Below are positions 15,900-23,908 of a stretch of DNA of 64,000 nt, in pieces. The notes beneath the pieces were generated by a model. It had not been told where the DNA came from and made no database searches. It saw nothing but the letters and a program-made list of their open reading frames with translations. How positions within the stretch are numbered: position 1 is the first letter of the stretch; each line of letters begins with the position of its first letter. The translations under genes were made by a program, and so were the position numbers. The stretch is from Clostridia bacterium (GTDB lineage Bacteria > Bacillota > Clostridia > Oscillospirales > CAG-272), in assembly GCA_017462035.1 (NCBI GenBank), contig JAFTRY010000031.1, forward strand, positions 62,001-126,000. Reading direction: 5' to 3'.

Positions 15900-16011
15900 G
15901 CGTTGATACCCGAAGATCTTTTTTACAACGAAGGAGAACACACATTGGCGGACGAATAACTTTTGAGGTGATGAGCCTTGATATTGAGTAAGCAGGAGCA
16001 AATAAAAATCT

Positions 16012-16061
16012 CCCCGCATGGTGAACAAATCTGTTTTAACGGACTTGTTCACCATGCGGGG
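16012..16061. terminator. Strong hairpin, probable orphan terminator
   Basis: A 17-bp perfect stem (16012-16028 with 16045-16061). On the minus strand it lies just after the remnant reading frame at 16070-16177, and it was probably that lost gene's terminator. On the plus strand it is followed by TTCTTTTT. No gene is seen in 15900-16069 apart from weak short frames. Confidence 0.75.
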
Positions 16062-16069
16062 GGTTCTTT

Positions 16070-16177
16070 TTAACTGATCGTTACTTCAATCTCGTGCTCA
16101 TCCCCATCCGCAAAGGCAGGGATCATGTTTCCTTCGATGGGCGTGCCGTCCACCTTCAGGGATACCTTGCTTCCTCC
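16070..16177 (-). pseudogene. 3' remnant of a gene, resembles a GH94 phosphorylase tail
   Basis: An in-frame 35-residue fragment without a start codon: GGSKVSLKVDGTPIEGN, then MIPAFADGDEHEIEVTIS and a stop. This pattern (VDG..I.GN.IP, then H.VEV) resembles the C-terminus of cellobiose/chitobiose phosphorylase-type enzymes. It overlaps the 3' end of the superoxide dismutase gene in another frame and is followed by the strong terminator at 16012. It probably survives from a deletion that fused the two loci. The family assignment is from memory and moderate. Confidence 0.55.
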
Positions 16178-16664
16178 CTAAAATAATACCGCAGGCGATT
16201 TTTGTACCGGAATTTCCCGAGGGTTGGGTGTGAAAATCGTCCGGAGCACCGTGAATGATTACAGTTTTCTCAATAATTTCGTCCACGGTAAACTCGTTGG
16301 TCAAGAAAACAGAATAGGCGTATCCGCCGGAGCCAAAAAGGGGAGGAAGATCCCCCGCATGGAAGGGGTGAGGGCATCTTCGAGGGTTGTAGTGACTTCC
16401 CGCGTCAGCAAAAGGATCCCTCCCGTTTCCTGCGCAGAAGCCGCCCTCGTGAAGATGAAACCCAAAAATCGGTCTTTCGCATTGACCTTGGGAATCGGGG
16501 AGTCCCTGTACTTCTGCCGCTACAAGTACTCCATAGGGCGTTCCGTAAAAGCGAACGAGACCGTATAAGTCGGGATAGGAGGGGCTTCCGACGACCCGTG
16601 CTGTTGCGTCGGGGCGTCGGGAGAGAAGGGAAGTAAACCGGGGAAAAGAAGCATGTTGATTCAT
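16098..16664 (-). CDS. Cu,Zn superoxide dismutase family protein with foreign C-terminal tail
   Basis: Converts superoxide to oxygen and hydrogen peroxide if active. 188 residues with all metal ligands in order: HLH in FGFHLHEGG, GSHYNP, PHPFHAGDLPPL (bridging and zinc His, zinc Asp), and VIIHGAPDDF; the disulfide cysteines are in GGFC and IACG. No export signal is seen. After the normal end near IACGII the frame runs about 27 more residues, rich in Arg/His/Cys, through the remnant gene at 16070-16177. The ATG has a GAGGTGG ribosome binding site. The core looks intact; the tail is probably accidental. Confidence 0.85.
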   Translation of the reverse strand: MNQHASFPRFTSLLSRRPDATARVVGSPSYPDLYGLVRFYGTPYGVLVAAEVQGLPDSQGQCERPIFGFHLHEGGFCAGNGRDPFADAGSHYNPRRCPHPFHAGDLPPLFGSGGYAYSVFLTNEFTVDEIIEKTVIIHGAPDDFHTQPSGNSGTKIACGIILGRKQGIPEGGRHAHRRKHDPCLCGWG

Positions 16665-16735
16665 GATACCACCACCTCGTTTTTTTATCAGAATATGAAA
16701 ATCTGACGGTGTTGGTTCCTCATGCCCCGGAAAGA

Positions 16736-16820
16736 GACAAAAGTTTTGGTCAAGCTTTTCCAGAAGCTTGTGCCCACAAGGCGCGTAGCCCTTGTCGCCC
16801 TCCGCAGAGGGGAAACTCTC
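16736..16820. repeat. Triple-hairpin dispersed repeat, copy 2 (degraded)
   Basis: Direct copy of 1980-2066. The hairpins carry mismatches (for instance CACAAGGCGCGTAGCCCTTGTC), so this copy looks older. Confidence 0.7.
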
Positions 16821-16827
16821 AATATAA

Positions 16828-16861
16828 ATTAGCGTTGCGCCCCTGAGGACACAACGCTAAT
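16828..16861 (-). terminator. Probable terminator of the membrane-anchored protein gene
   Basis: A 10-bp stem (16828-16837 with 16852-16861) 30 bases past the stop on the minus strand, followed by TTATATT. Confidence 0.65.
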
Positions 16862-16890
16862 GATCAATATAAAGTTTTGGGGGTCAAATA

Positions 16891-18603
16891 TTAGCCAATC
16901 GAATCGGGAATCTCTACGCCGTTGATGGCTTCGCAATCATTGCTGATCAGCTTAAAGCTTCTTCCATTGGAGGTGTAGAACAACATCCAACCGTTGTCAA
17001 TATCGTAGTAATACGCGTAAGTCCTCTTGGAGTTGGGCTGTGAGAAGTAAGGAACACTGCTGATCTGGGTGGAATCCCACTTAGCGGCACTTTCCTCAGA
17101 GCCCTCCTTGGATGTGAATACACTCACGTTCACGTCATCAGACATGGTGAAGTAGATCTCGTTGGCGTAGTTGTGCAGGGAGATCGTCGTGATCTCGTCG
17201 GCAATTCTTGACTTTTTCTCGGTGGAAACCTTGTAGAATCGGAGGTGATTTTCCTCGTTCAAGCTGTATACGTTTCCTTTTTCGGTTATGGCAAAGTCAA
17301 TAACGTCCTCATCGATGGACTTCTTGGGATAATTGTCGTCACTGAGATCCTGCTGAACCAGGGTCATCTCACTGTTGATGTAATAGAAATACTTGCCCTC
17401 AGAGTCAAATTTTCCAAGGAAGGAGGAGATCTTTCTGATCTCGTATTTCTTGTTGAGGTAGTAGGTGGCAATGCCCGCGTTCTCACTCAGAATATTAACG
17501 CCCTCCAGGTAGATGTCACCGAAATCCGCATAGATAGCAATGGTGGGATCCACTACAGCGGGGGTCAAATAGCTCTTTGCCAGTTGAACGGTCTCGTGAT
17601 CGTCAAAGCGGTACAGACAGGTGTAAACCTCGGCACCGTTGCTGGTGGAGAATAGGATCTCATCACCCTTGACGTTGATGTTGGTGATCGCGCCGAAGCC
17701 GGAGCTCTTGTCAATAAGGAGCTTTTCCTGATCCTTGGAGGTGATGATGTACAGGTTTTCTGCACCGTCTTTGCTCAGTGCCTTTCCGTAAATGTAATCT
17801 CCGTAGTTGGAGAGAGCCACGGGCTGGCAGTTCTTGGCTACCTTGGTAGAGGACCCGTCCTGATAGAGATGCAGATGGGTCTCTCCCGCGCTGTTTTCCA
17901 CAGCGGCAGTAAAGACGATGGTGGAAGCGTCACCCGACAGAAGGAAGCTGCTGGCTGTGGGGTCCTTGGTGATCATTTCCTCGCCAACCTCTTCGGAATA
18001 GAGGTAGTATTTCTCGTTCTCACGGAAGACCACACCGGGCTTCAGAGAAGCGAAGGCAATGGCATCGGCAACGGGAGAGGAGGTGATAGATTCAAGCTTC
18101 TTTCCGTCCAGTACAAAGATCTCTACACCCTCAGCACTGGTATCGGTAACGTAAGCAAAGGAGTGATCCGCGGCGGGAATGACCTCGACCTCACCCTCAA
18201 ATTTGTAGTCGAGAACGGAGCCGTTGACCGCCACGTGGAAATTTCCGTCGCCGTCTGCGTAGGCAATGTACGCGTTATCCTCATATGTAATGTGACCGCC
18301 GCCGGCAAGGGCAATGCCGATAATCAGAACGATCAAAAGCAACAATGCCGCGGCAATCGCCACCGCGAGGATGACATTTCTTTTTCCGTTATTGTGTCCG
18401 GGTCGACCTCCGCCGTTGCGTTCCGGAGGACGTCTTCTCACGTCATCTCTTCCGGCATTGGGATGGAAGGAATGAAAATCCTCAGCCTCGGAAGCTCCGT
18501 TTTGAAATTTCACGGGATCGCGCTGTTCGACAGAAGTCCGCCGAGAAGCGGAGGGGGTGCCTGCCTGAGCGAACGCTGGCCGCATCGTATGATTAGAAAG
18601 CAT
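16891..18603 (-). CDS. Membrane-anchored protein with beta-propeller-like extracellular domain
   Basis: 570 residues. A basic, Pro/Gly/Asn-rich cytoplasmic N-terminus (1-75) is followed by one membrane helix, about residues 76-101 (VILAVAIAAALLLLIVLIIG). The rest is a beta-rich exterior region made of repeated short strand pairs such as GNFHVAVNG, KYYLYSEE, GDYIYGKAL, GDEILFSTSNG and KYFYYIN. That pattern suggests a propeller like those in DUF5050 or TolB-type proteins, but no family is certain. Start chosen at the ATG after GGGAGG. It is divergent from the spoIIIA operon. Confidence 0.65.
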   Translation of the reverse strand: MLSNHTMRPAFAQAGTPSASRRTSVEQRDPVKFQNGASEAEDFHSFHPNAGRDDVRRRPPERNGGGRPGHNNGKRNVILAVAIAAALLLLIVLIIGIALAGGGHITYEDNAYIAYADGDGNFHVAVNGSVLDYKFEGEVEVIPAADHSFAYVTDTSAEGVEIFVLDGKKLESITSSPVADAIAFASLKPGVVFRENEKYYLYSEEVGEEMITKDPTASSFLLSGDASTIVFTAAVENSAGETHLHLYQDGSSTKVAKNCQPVALSNYGDYIYGKALSKDGAENLYIITSKDQEKLLIDKSSGFGAITNINVKGDEILFSTSNGAEVYTCLYRFDDHETVQLAKSYLTPAVVDPTIAIYADFGDIYLEGVNILSENAGIATYYLNKKYEIRKISSFLGKFDSEGKYFYYINSEMTLVQQDLSDDNYPKKSIDEDVIDFAITEKGNVYSLNEENHLRFYKVSTEKKSRIADEITTISLHNYANEIYFTMSDDVNVSVFTSKEGSEESAAKWDSTQISSVPYFSQPNSKRTYAYYYDIDNGWMLFYTSNGRSFKLISNDCEAINGVEIPDSIG

Positions 18604-18638
18604 AAATACCTCCCTATATGTAGTATGTCCTTTTCAAT

Positions 18639-18667
18639 ATTCTACCATATATATGCTCGATTTACAA
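18639..18667 (-). promoter_or_regulatory. Sigma-A promoter of the membrane-anchored protein gene
   Basis: Minus strand: -35 TTGTAA (18667-18662), 17-bp spacer, -10 TAGAAT (18644-18639). Confidence 0.65.
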
Positions 18668-18749
18668 GAACATCTTATTAAAAAACTGTGAACAAATCGT
18701 TAATACAGGAGCAAAATATGGTAAAAATAGATGAAAAATGTCATATGTT

Positions 18750-18761
18750 GGACGTACGTCC
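18750..18761. promoter_or_regulatory. 12-bp perfect palindrome upstream of spoIIIAA
   Basis: GGACGTACGTCC lies about 90 bases before the spoIIIAA start in a short divergent intergenic region. Possible operator; no protein partner can be named. Confidence 0.35.
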
Positions 18762-18848
18762 TATGTCGTAGTGAAAAACAGGTTTTGCGGGTCATAATCC
18801 ATGGCTTGCCGGCATATGTTGTTACAGAATCTGAAAAGGAGACAAGAT

Positions 18849-19811
18849 GTGGTAACGGTGATCCAAACTCAAAGACCTGCGGGTGAGCGAGTCAGCTTTG
18901 GACGGAAGCTGGAGACGGGGTTTCCCGAGCGGCTTCGCCAGGAGTTTTCCGATATCGTGTCCCGCTTGGGCATGCCCGAGGAGCTTCGTTTGCGTGCCGA
19001 GCGGAACGGATCCATTAGCGTCGAGGGAAAAAATTTCTTTCTCCGCACGGTGCTTACCCGCGGGGAAATGGACGGGATCATGCTTTGCCTCTGCGATGGG
19101 TCTCTGTATGCCCATCGGGAGTCCATTGCTAAGGGGTATCTGACCCTTGACGGCGGGATCCGCGTGGGAATCGTGGGACGGGCGGTGATCGAGGATGACA
19201 AGGTGGTGGGAGTATACGATATCACGGGATTGAATCTCCGTTTTCCGCGACGCTTGCCCCATCTGGGGGCACCTATCGTATCGCTGCTTCGCCGTCAGCC
19301 TCCGGGACGGGGTATTTTACTCTACGCTCCGCCCGGGGGAGGGAAGACCACACTCTTACGGAGTGTTGCCGCCGCTATGGCATCGGGGGAATCCCCTCTT
19401 CGGGTCTGCCTTGTGGATACCAGAGAGGAACTGTCTTTTTCTCTGGAGGAAAAACGCTTGTGCCTGGACGTGCTGCGAGGATATCCTCGGGCACTGGGGA
19501 TCGAGATCGCTACCCGTACCATGAACGCTCAGCTCATCGTTTGCGATGAGATCGGAGAGGTGGAAGAGGCGGAGGCAATGGCGGCATCGCAAAACTGCGG
19601 GGTACCCTTCCTGGCATCGGCTCACGCCGAATCGCTGGAGGGTTTGCTTCGGCGAGAGGGGATTCTCCTTTTGCATAAAGCGGGCATATTTGGTGCCTAC
19701 GTAGGGATTCGGCGGAGACAGAAGGGATTGGAGCCGGAATATACGGTTACGAATTGGGAGGAAGCCAATGAGCGTATTGAAACTTCTGGGAGTTCTGTTG
19801 CTGACGGGTAG
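18849..19811 (+). CDS. spoIIIAA: Stage III sporulation protein AA
   Basis: ATPase of the SpoIIIA-SpoIIQ channel between mother cell and forespore, needed for late sigma-G activity. A GTG start at 18849 is chosen because AAAAGGAG sits 7 bases upstream; in-frame ATGs at 18801 and 18816 lack a ribosome binding site. This gives 320 residues, close to the family's length. Secretion-ATPase features: Walker A LLYAPPGGGKTTLLR, CLVDTREELSF, Walker B QLIVCDEIG and a His-containing FLASAHAESLEGL. The gene overlaps spoIIIAB by 44 bases. Confidence 0.93.
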   Translation: MVTVIQTQRPAGERVSFGRKLETGFPERLRQEFSDIVSRLGMPEELRLRAERNGSISVEGKNFFLRTVLTRGEMDGIMLCLCDGSLYAHRESIAKGYLTLDGGIRVGIVGRAVIEDDKVVGVYDITGLNLRFPRRLPHLGAPIVSLLRRQPPGRGILLYAPPGGGKTTLLRSVAAAMASGESPLRVCLVDTREELSFSLEEKRLCLDVLRGYPRALGIEIATRTMNAQLIVCDEIGEVEEAEAMAASQNCGVPFLASAHAESLEGLLRREGILLLHKAGIFGAYVGIRRRQKGLEPEYTVTNWEEANERIETSGSSVADG

Positions 19812-20247
19812 CGGTATCGGCGGAGCGTGCTGGCTGAGCGGTCGGGCTTCGATCGCTCTTTCACAAGTGGAGGGCTTGCTTTCCCTTTTGCGGTTGATTC
19901 AGCTACAGGTGGAATGCTTTGCCATGCCCGCGTCCTCCATTCTCGCCCGATGTGATCGGAAATTGCTTCGCCAATGCGGGTATCGGGGAAACGATATTCC
20001 CACGGATTTTCGTGACTTTGCTCGGCAATGTGAGATCGCCGATCCGACAGCCGCGGAGATCTTTCGCACCTTTGCCGAGGAATTTGGCAGAGGATATCGG
20101 GAGGAGCAGGCGCGAGGGTGTGAATATTCTTCGGGCTTGCTGGAGGAACGGCGGGCGGTACTGGCTGAACAGCTTCCCATGAGAAAAAAACTTTATTCCA
20201 CGCTTTGCGTGTCGGGGGCTGTGGCGTTGATGATCCTATTTCTGTAA
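19768..20247 (+). CDS. spoIIIAB: Stage III sporulation protein AB
   Basis: 159 residues: an N-terminal membrane helix (LLGVLLLTGSGIGGACWL), a helical central domain (VEGLLSLLRLIQLQVEC, then RKLLRQCG and FRDFARQCEIADPTA) and a C-terminal hydrophobic helix. It resembles GspF-type platform proteins of secretion machines and works with SpoIIIAA in the mother-cell membrane. An AATTGGGAGGAAGCC site overlaps the spoIIIAA end, so translation is coupled. Confidence 0.9.
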   Translation: MSVLKLLGVLLLTGSGIGGACWLSGRASIALSQVEGLLSLLRLIQLQVECFAMPASSILARCDRKLLRQCGYRGNDIPTDFRDFARQCEIADPTAAEIFRTFAEEFGRGYREEQARGCEYSSGLLEERRAVLAEQLPMRKKLYSTLCVSGAVALMILFL

Positions 20248-20334
20248 AGGCATATGACAGGCTCGCCGTTCCCTCAACGGCAGAGGGGAAGACGGAGAAA
20301 AGGAACGGGAAAAACAGGTGAAACGAGGTAGAAG

Positions 20335-20529
20335 ATGGACGTAAGCTTAATTTTAAAAATTGCCGGTGTGGGAGTCCTTGTGTCGGTGGCATCGGCAATT
20401 CTCAATAAATCGGGTCGGGACGAGCAGGCAATGCTGGTGACCGTGGCGGGCATTATCGTGGTTATGCTGATGCTTGTGGGTGAGATAGGAACGCTGTTTG
20501 AGACCGTGGAATCGGTATTTGGCTTCTGA
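20335..20529 (+). CDS. spoIIIAC: Stage III sporulation protein AC
   Basis: 64 residues, two membrane helices (LILKIAGVGVLVSVASAIL and MLVTVAGIIVVMLMLVGEIG) with the intervening NKSGRDEQA loop characteristic of SpoIIIAC. Small integral subunit of the feeding-tube complex. The 87-base gap from spoIIIAB holds no gene. The stop overlaps the ATG of spoIIIAD. Confidence 0.92.
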   Translation: MDVSLILKIAGVGVLVSVASAILNKSGRDEQAMLVTVAGIIVVMLMLVGEIGTLFETVESVFGF

Positions 20530-20930
20530 TGAGCGGGGAATTACTGAAGCTCTGCGGTGTCGCCGTGCTCTGCGCCATGGTGGGCTTGCTTCTCGCCAAA
20601 TGGCAGAGAGAGTACAGTGCCCTTGTTCGCGTGGGAGGAACGATCCTTGTGGGAATTGCCCTTTTAGGGGGACTCCGGGAGGGACTGGACGCGATCCTGG
20701 GGCTGGTAGGTGCCGAGGCGGTAGAACCATACGCAGACGTGATGCTTCGTGCTCTTGGAATTGCGCTCCTAACCCGCCTGTGCGGCGAGATCTGTCGGGA
20801 GTGCGGTGCCGGAAGCGTGGCGGTGGGAGTGGAGCTGGCGGGAAAGATCTCCATTCTTGTCTTGTGTATTCCCCTGATACGGGAGATTTTGGAGCTGGCA
20901 AATGAGATCCTCCGGATGCAAGAGACATAG
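20529..20930 (+). CDS. spoIIIAD: Stage III sporulation protein AD
   Basis: 133 residues with four hydrophobic helices (LKLCGVAVLCAMVGLLLA, ALVRVGGTILVGIALLG, MLRALGIALLTRLC, AGKISILVLCIPLI) and the conserved CREIC-like motif as GEICRECGAGSVA. Integral subunit of the SpoIIIA complex. Its ATG shares one base with the spoIIIAC stop (TGATG), a tight coupling. Confidence 0.92.
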   Translation: MSGELLKLCGVAVLCAMVGLLLAKWQREYSALVRVGGTILVGIALLGGLREGLDAILGLVGAEAVEPYADVMLRALGIALLTRLCGEICRECGAGSVAVGVELAGKISILVLCIPLIREILELANEILRMQET

Positions 20931-20975
20931 AGGGGAAAGAAAAAGAAGGGATACCGACAGGGAAGGAAGCGGCAT

Positions 20976-22139
20976 ATGAGATTACGGAGAAGCAAAGGCA
21001 TTTATATCTTGATCCTTTTTTTCGTGCTGATGCTGGCGAGGGTGTTTTCCCTGTCGGCATTGGCAAGCACGGAGCGCAATCAAGAGGACATGCCCAAAGG
21101 TTTTTCAGAATGGGTGGAAGCGTTTCCCGAGGACTTGGCTCAGTTGCTTCCCGAGGGAATGGATTCGCAGAATTCCGAAGAGGCGGGGGAGGCAACGCTG
21201 GAGCTGATGCGACCCGAGACCCTGCTTTCCATCATCGGCGAGCTTCTGAATGTAGGAGTAGGGGATGCCTTTCGGCTGTTTGTGAAGCTGGTGGGACTTT
21301 TGCTGATCGCTTCGGTCTTTGGGGCATTGCGCGCATCCATTTCCTCGGATACCGTGTCGGGAGCGGTGCATTTTTGTACGACACTTGCTATTTTTGCCGC
21401 GATCATCGGATTGCAGGCAGAGCACCTGGAAAGAGTCGCCCAGTATCTGGAACGGCTGAGTGCCTTGGTGGGGGCAATGATTCCCGTGACGGGGGCGGTG
21501 TGGGCAATGGGAGGAAACGTGACTACCGCCTCCGCGGGGACAGCAACGCTATCGGTTTTTCTTACCGTCTGTGAGAGCCTATGCGCCAAAACCGTGATTC
21601 CTGTTTGTGGCTTTTGCACGGCAATGGCACTTTGTAATACCCTGTCTCCCGAGCTTGGAATGCGCGGGGTGGCAGGAGCGGTAAAGAAGACATACACCTT
21701 CCTCCTCGGTATGATCATGACGGTTTTGGTGGCAAGCCTTGGCTCCCAGACCGCCTTGACAGCGGCGGCGGATTCCACTACTGCCCGTACCGCTAAGGTG
21801 ATCGCCTCCGCCGCCATTCCTGTGGTAGGCGGCTCAGTGGGAGATACTCTCCGAACGGTAGCCTCGGGCGTGCGGTATCTAAAGACCATCCTGGGGATCG
21901 GCGGGATCGGGCTGATTCTTCTCCTGACGCTTCCCACCCTGCTTTCTCTGATCCTCACCCGTGTGGTCTTTCTGCTTTGCGGGGGGATCGCCGATCTTTT
22001 GGGCTGTGAGCGGGAAGGAAGGCTCCTGGGGGAGCTTGGAACGATGTACGGCTGTATGATCGCGGTGGTATCTATGAGCGCGGTTATGTTTATTTTGGCA
22101 CTTTGGATCTTTGTCAAAAGTGTGGTAGCGGTAGCATAG
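20976..22139 (+). CDS. spoIIIAE: Stage III sporulation protein AE
   Basis: 387 residues. A cleavable signal-like helix (residues 6-28) is followed by a short exterior acidic segment and about seven to eight membrane helices, including LFVKLVGLLLIASVFGALRAS, the VTGAVWAMGG helix pair, TYTFLLGMIMTVLVASLGSQ and the C-terminal MIAVVSMSAVMFILALWIF. This matches SpoIIIAE, the large polytopic channel subunit. AAGGAAG ribosome binding site. Confidence 0.92.
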   Translation: MRLRRSKGIYILILFFVLMLARVFSLSALASTERNQEDMPKGFSEWVEAFPEDLAQLLPEGMDSQNSEEAGEATLELMRPETLLSIIGELLNVGVGDAFRLFVKLVGLLLIASVFGALRASISSDTVSGAVHFCTTLAIFAAIIGLQAEHLERVAQYLERLSALVGAMIPVTGAVWAMGGNVTTASAGTATLSVFLTVCESLCAKTVIPVCGFCTAMALCNTLSPELGMRGVAGAVKKTYTFLLGMIMTVLVASLGSQTALTAAADSTTARTAKVIASAAIPVVGGSVGDTLRTVASGVRYLKTILGIGGIGLILLLTLPTLLSLILTRVVFLLCGGIADLLGCEREGRLLGELGTMYGCMIAVVSMSAVMFILALWIFVKSVVAVA

Positions 22140-22148
22140 GAGGGACGC

Positions 22149-22646
22149 GTGTCTGAATACTGGATGACACTGATTGGCGTGTGCCTGCTGGGAAGTCTGT
22201 TACAGATCATTTCTCCTGAGGGCGACCTAAAAAAATATGTGCGGTTAGTTTCGGCTTTTTGCTTGATTTTGGCACTTGCGCGCCCCCTGGCACAATTTCT
22301 TGGCGAGAAGGGAGGACTGTCACTGGGAGATCGGTTGGAGGAGATGTGGGAGTTGGAATCGGTAGATTATGAGGAAATTTACTATCAAAATCTTTTAAGC
22401 GGAGGGGAGAAATATGCGGAGGAAAAGATAAAAAGCTTATTGTTACAAGAATTTGATCTGAATGAGGACGATGTGAGTGTCGAGGGGAGATTTGAGACGA
22501 AAAATGATATTATAAGCATAGAAGAGCTGACTCTTTACCTTCATGAGACTACGCTGTCCGTCGATCCGAGAGAGATGATCGCCTATGTCAACGAAACCTG
22601 GTCATGCCCATGTACGGTGATCTATGATGAATATGCGGAAAAATAA
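22149..22646 (+). CDS. spoIIIAF: Stage III sporulation protein AF
   Basis: 165 residues from a GTG start after GGAGGG. Two N-terminal membrane helices (residues 5-25 and 33-52, WMTLIGVCLLGSLLQII and LVSAFCLILALARPL) and a C-terminal soluble domain with the ring-building-motif fold expected of SpoIIIAF (EFDLNEDDVSVEGRFE, then EELTLYLHE). Structural ring component facing the intermembrane space. Confidence 0.88.
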   Translation: MSEYWMTLIGVCLLGSLLQIISPEGDLKKYVRLVSAFCLILALARPLAQFLGEKGGLSLGDRLEEMWELESVDYEEIYYQNLLSGGEKYAEEKIKSLLLQEFDLNEDDVSVEGRFETKNDIISIEELTLYLHETTLSVDPREMIAYVNETWSCPCTVIYDEYAEK

Positions 22647-22698
22647 AAGGTTAGATGACACAAACCGTTGAATAATTTATAAGTATGAAAGGAAAACT

Positions 22699-23202
22699 AT
22701 GTCGGAAAATGTCAAAACAAGTCCCCTTCGGGACAAAAAATGGCTCTTGTGGCTTTTGACAGCCGCTCTGGGCGTGGGACTCCTTTTGTTCGGTGGGCTC
22801 AGCGGGACGGATCAGGAAAAAGCGGAAGAAAAAACGGTCTCTCCCGCAACGCTCGATCCCGAGACGTACGCCCGTTCTGTGGAGCGGCAAATCGAGGATC
22901 TTTGCGGCAGAGTTCAGGGGGCTGGAGAGGTGCACGCCGTGGTTACGCTGAAGGGGGGATATCGGGCGGTGTATGCCACCGATTCTCAGAGTTCAAGCGG
23001 CGGCTATAAAAACAACACGGTTCTCATTGGAAGCGGCTCTGCGGAGCAGGGGATCTTGATCTGTTATGAAAATCCTGAGATTGCCGGAATCGGAATCGTG
23101 TGCTCCGGAGGGGGGAGAGAGGAGGTAAAGGCGCAAATCATTGCCTTGGTATCGGCAAGCTTTAGCCTGGGGAGCAATAAAATTTACGTTGCCTCCGGGT
23201 GA
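22699..23202 (+). CDS. spoIIIAG: Stage III sporulation protein AG
   Basis: 167 residues: one N-terminal membrane helix (LWLLTAALGVGLLLFGGL), then a ring-building domain containing VQGAGEVHAVVTLKGGYRAVYATD, a Ser/Gly/Asn-rich loop near residues 100-112, and YENPEIAGIGIVCSGGG followed by VKAQIIALVSASF. In Bacillus this protein forms the large ring of the channel. AAAGGAA ribosome binding site. Confidence 0.9.
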   Translation: MSENVKTSPLRDKKWLLWLLTAALGVGLLLFGGLSGTDQEKAEEKTVSPATLDPETYARSVERQIEDLCGRVQGAGEVHAVVTLKGGYRAVYATDSQSSSGGYKNNTVLIGSGSAEQGILICYENPEIAGIGIVCSGGGREEVKAQIIALVSASFSLGSNKIYVASG

Positions 23203-23204
23203 AA

Positions 23205-23235
23205 GTCATAAACGAGCGGTATGTCCCATATATAT
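23205..23235 (+). promoter_or_regulatory. Candidate sigma-E promoter before spoIIIAH
   Basis: GTCATAAA, 14 bases, CATATATAT: close to the mother-cell sigma-E consensus (GTCATATT - 14 - CATACAAT) and sited in the AG-AH gap. It suggests an internal promoter giving extra spoIIIAH transcript. Confidence 0.5.
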
Positions 23236-23268
23236 GTAGCGTATTAAAAAAATTCGGAGGAGCGAATG

Positions 23269-23838
23269 ATGAAAATGGATCAATTCAAAGAAAAAGTAAA
23301 AGGCTTCTGTCAGCGGATCGGAAAGCGAAATTTCATTATTTTCGGAGCGGTTCTGCTGATCGTCAGTGCCGTAGCGGTGAATCTGGTAATTCTGGCTCAG
23401 AAGGAGGATGACGGGTTCGATTATGACCAATCGGCAGGCATGTCACCCAGTGACACCACTTCGGCAGGGGTGGACACCCAGACCTCGGCGGATTCTTATT
23501 TTTCCAGCGTACAGATTAGCCGTCAGCGTACCAGAGACGAAGCCATTGAGGTTTTACAGTCGGTGGTAGATAACGCGTCCTCCACCGAGACGGCAAAGAA
23601 CGAGGCGTTGGCGGAGATCAATAAGCTGGCAAACGTGATGGCAACCGAGGCAAACATCGAGACTCTGATCCTCGCCAAGGGCTTCGAGGATTGCGTGGCT
23701 GTGATCAGCGGTGAGGATGCCAGCATCGTGGTCAGAAGCGAAGGTTTGAATGCGGCACAGATCTCCCAGATCAATGAGATCGTATATAATGAGGCGGGGA
23801 TCAATCCGGTGAATATTACCATCATCGAACGGTCATAA
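23269..23838 (+). CDS. spoIIIAH: Stage III sporulation protein AH
   Basis: About 189 residues; two adjacent ATGs (23266, 23269) follow GGAGG and the second has the better spacing. One membrane helix (residues 22-42, IIFGAVLLIVSAVAVNLVIL), an acidic/Ser-Thr linker, then a YscJ/FliF-like domain: SRQRTRDEAIEVLQSVVDN, AKNEALAEINKLANVM and GLNAAQISQINEIVYNEAGI. In Bacillus it spans to the forespore protein SpoIIQ. Last gene of the operon. Confidence 0.92.
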   Translation: MKMDQFKEKVKGFCQRIGKRNFIIFGAVLLIVSAVAVNLVILAQKEDDGFDYDQSAGMSPSDTTSAGVDTQTSADSYFSSVQISRQRTRDEAIEVLQSVVDNASSTETAKNEALAEINKLANVMATEANIETLILAKGFEDCVAVISGEDASIVVRSEGLNAAQISQINEIVYNEAGINPVNITIIERS

Positions 23839-23908
23839 GCGATTTTCGCTTCACCAAAGACGTTCGGCAGGCATATGCTGGAATGCAACGATATGATGGC
23901 AGGAGGAT

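Noticed and set aside
15978..16072. About 31-residue frame starting at TTG after GAGGTGATGAGCC
   Set aside because: It reads through the strong hairpin 16012-16061 and has no recognisable membrane or toxin-like segment.
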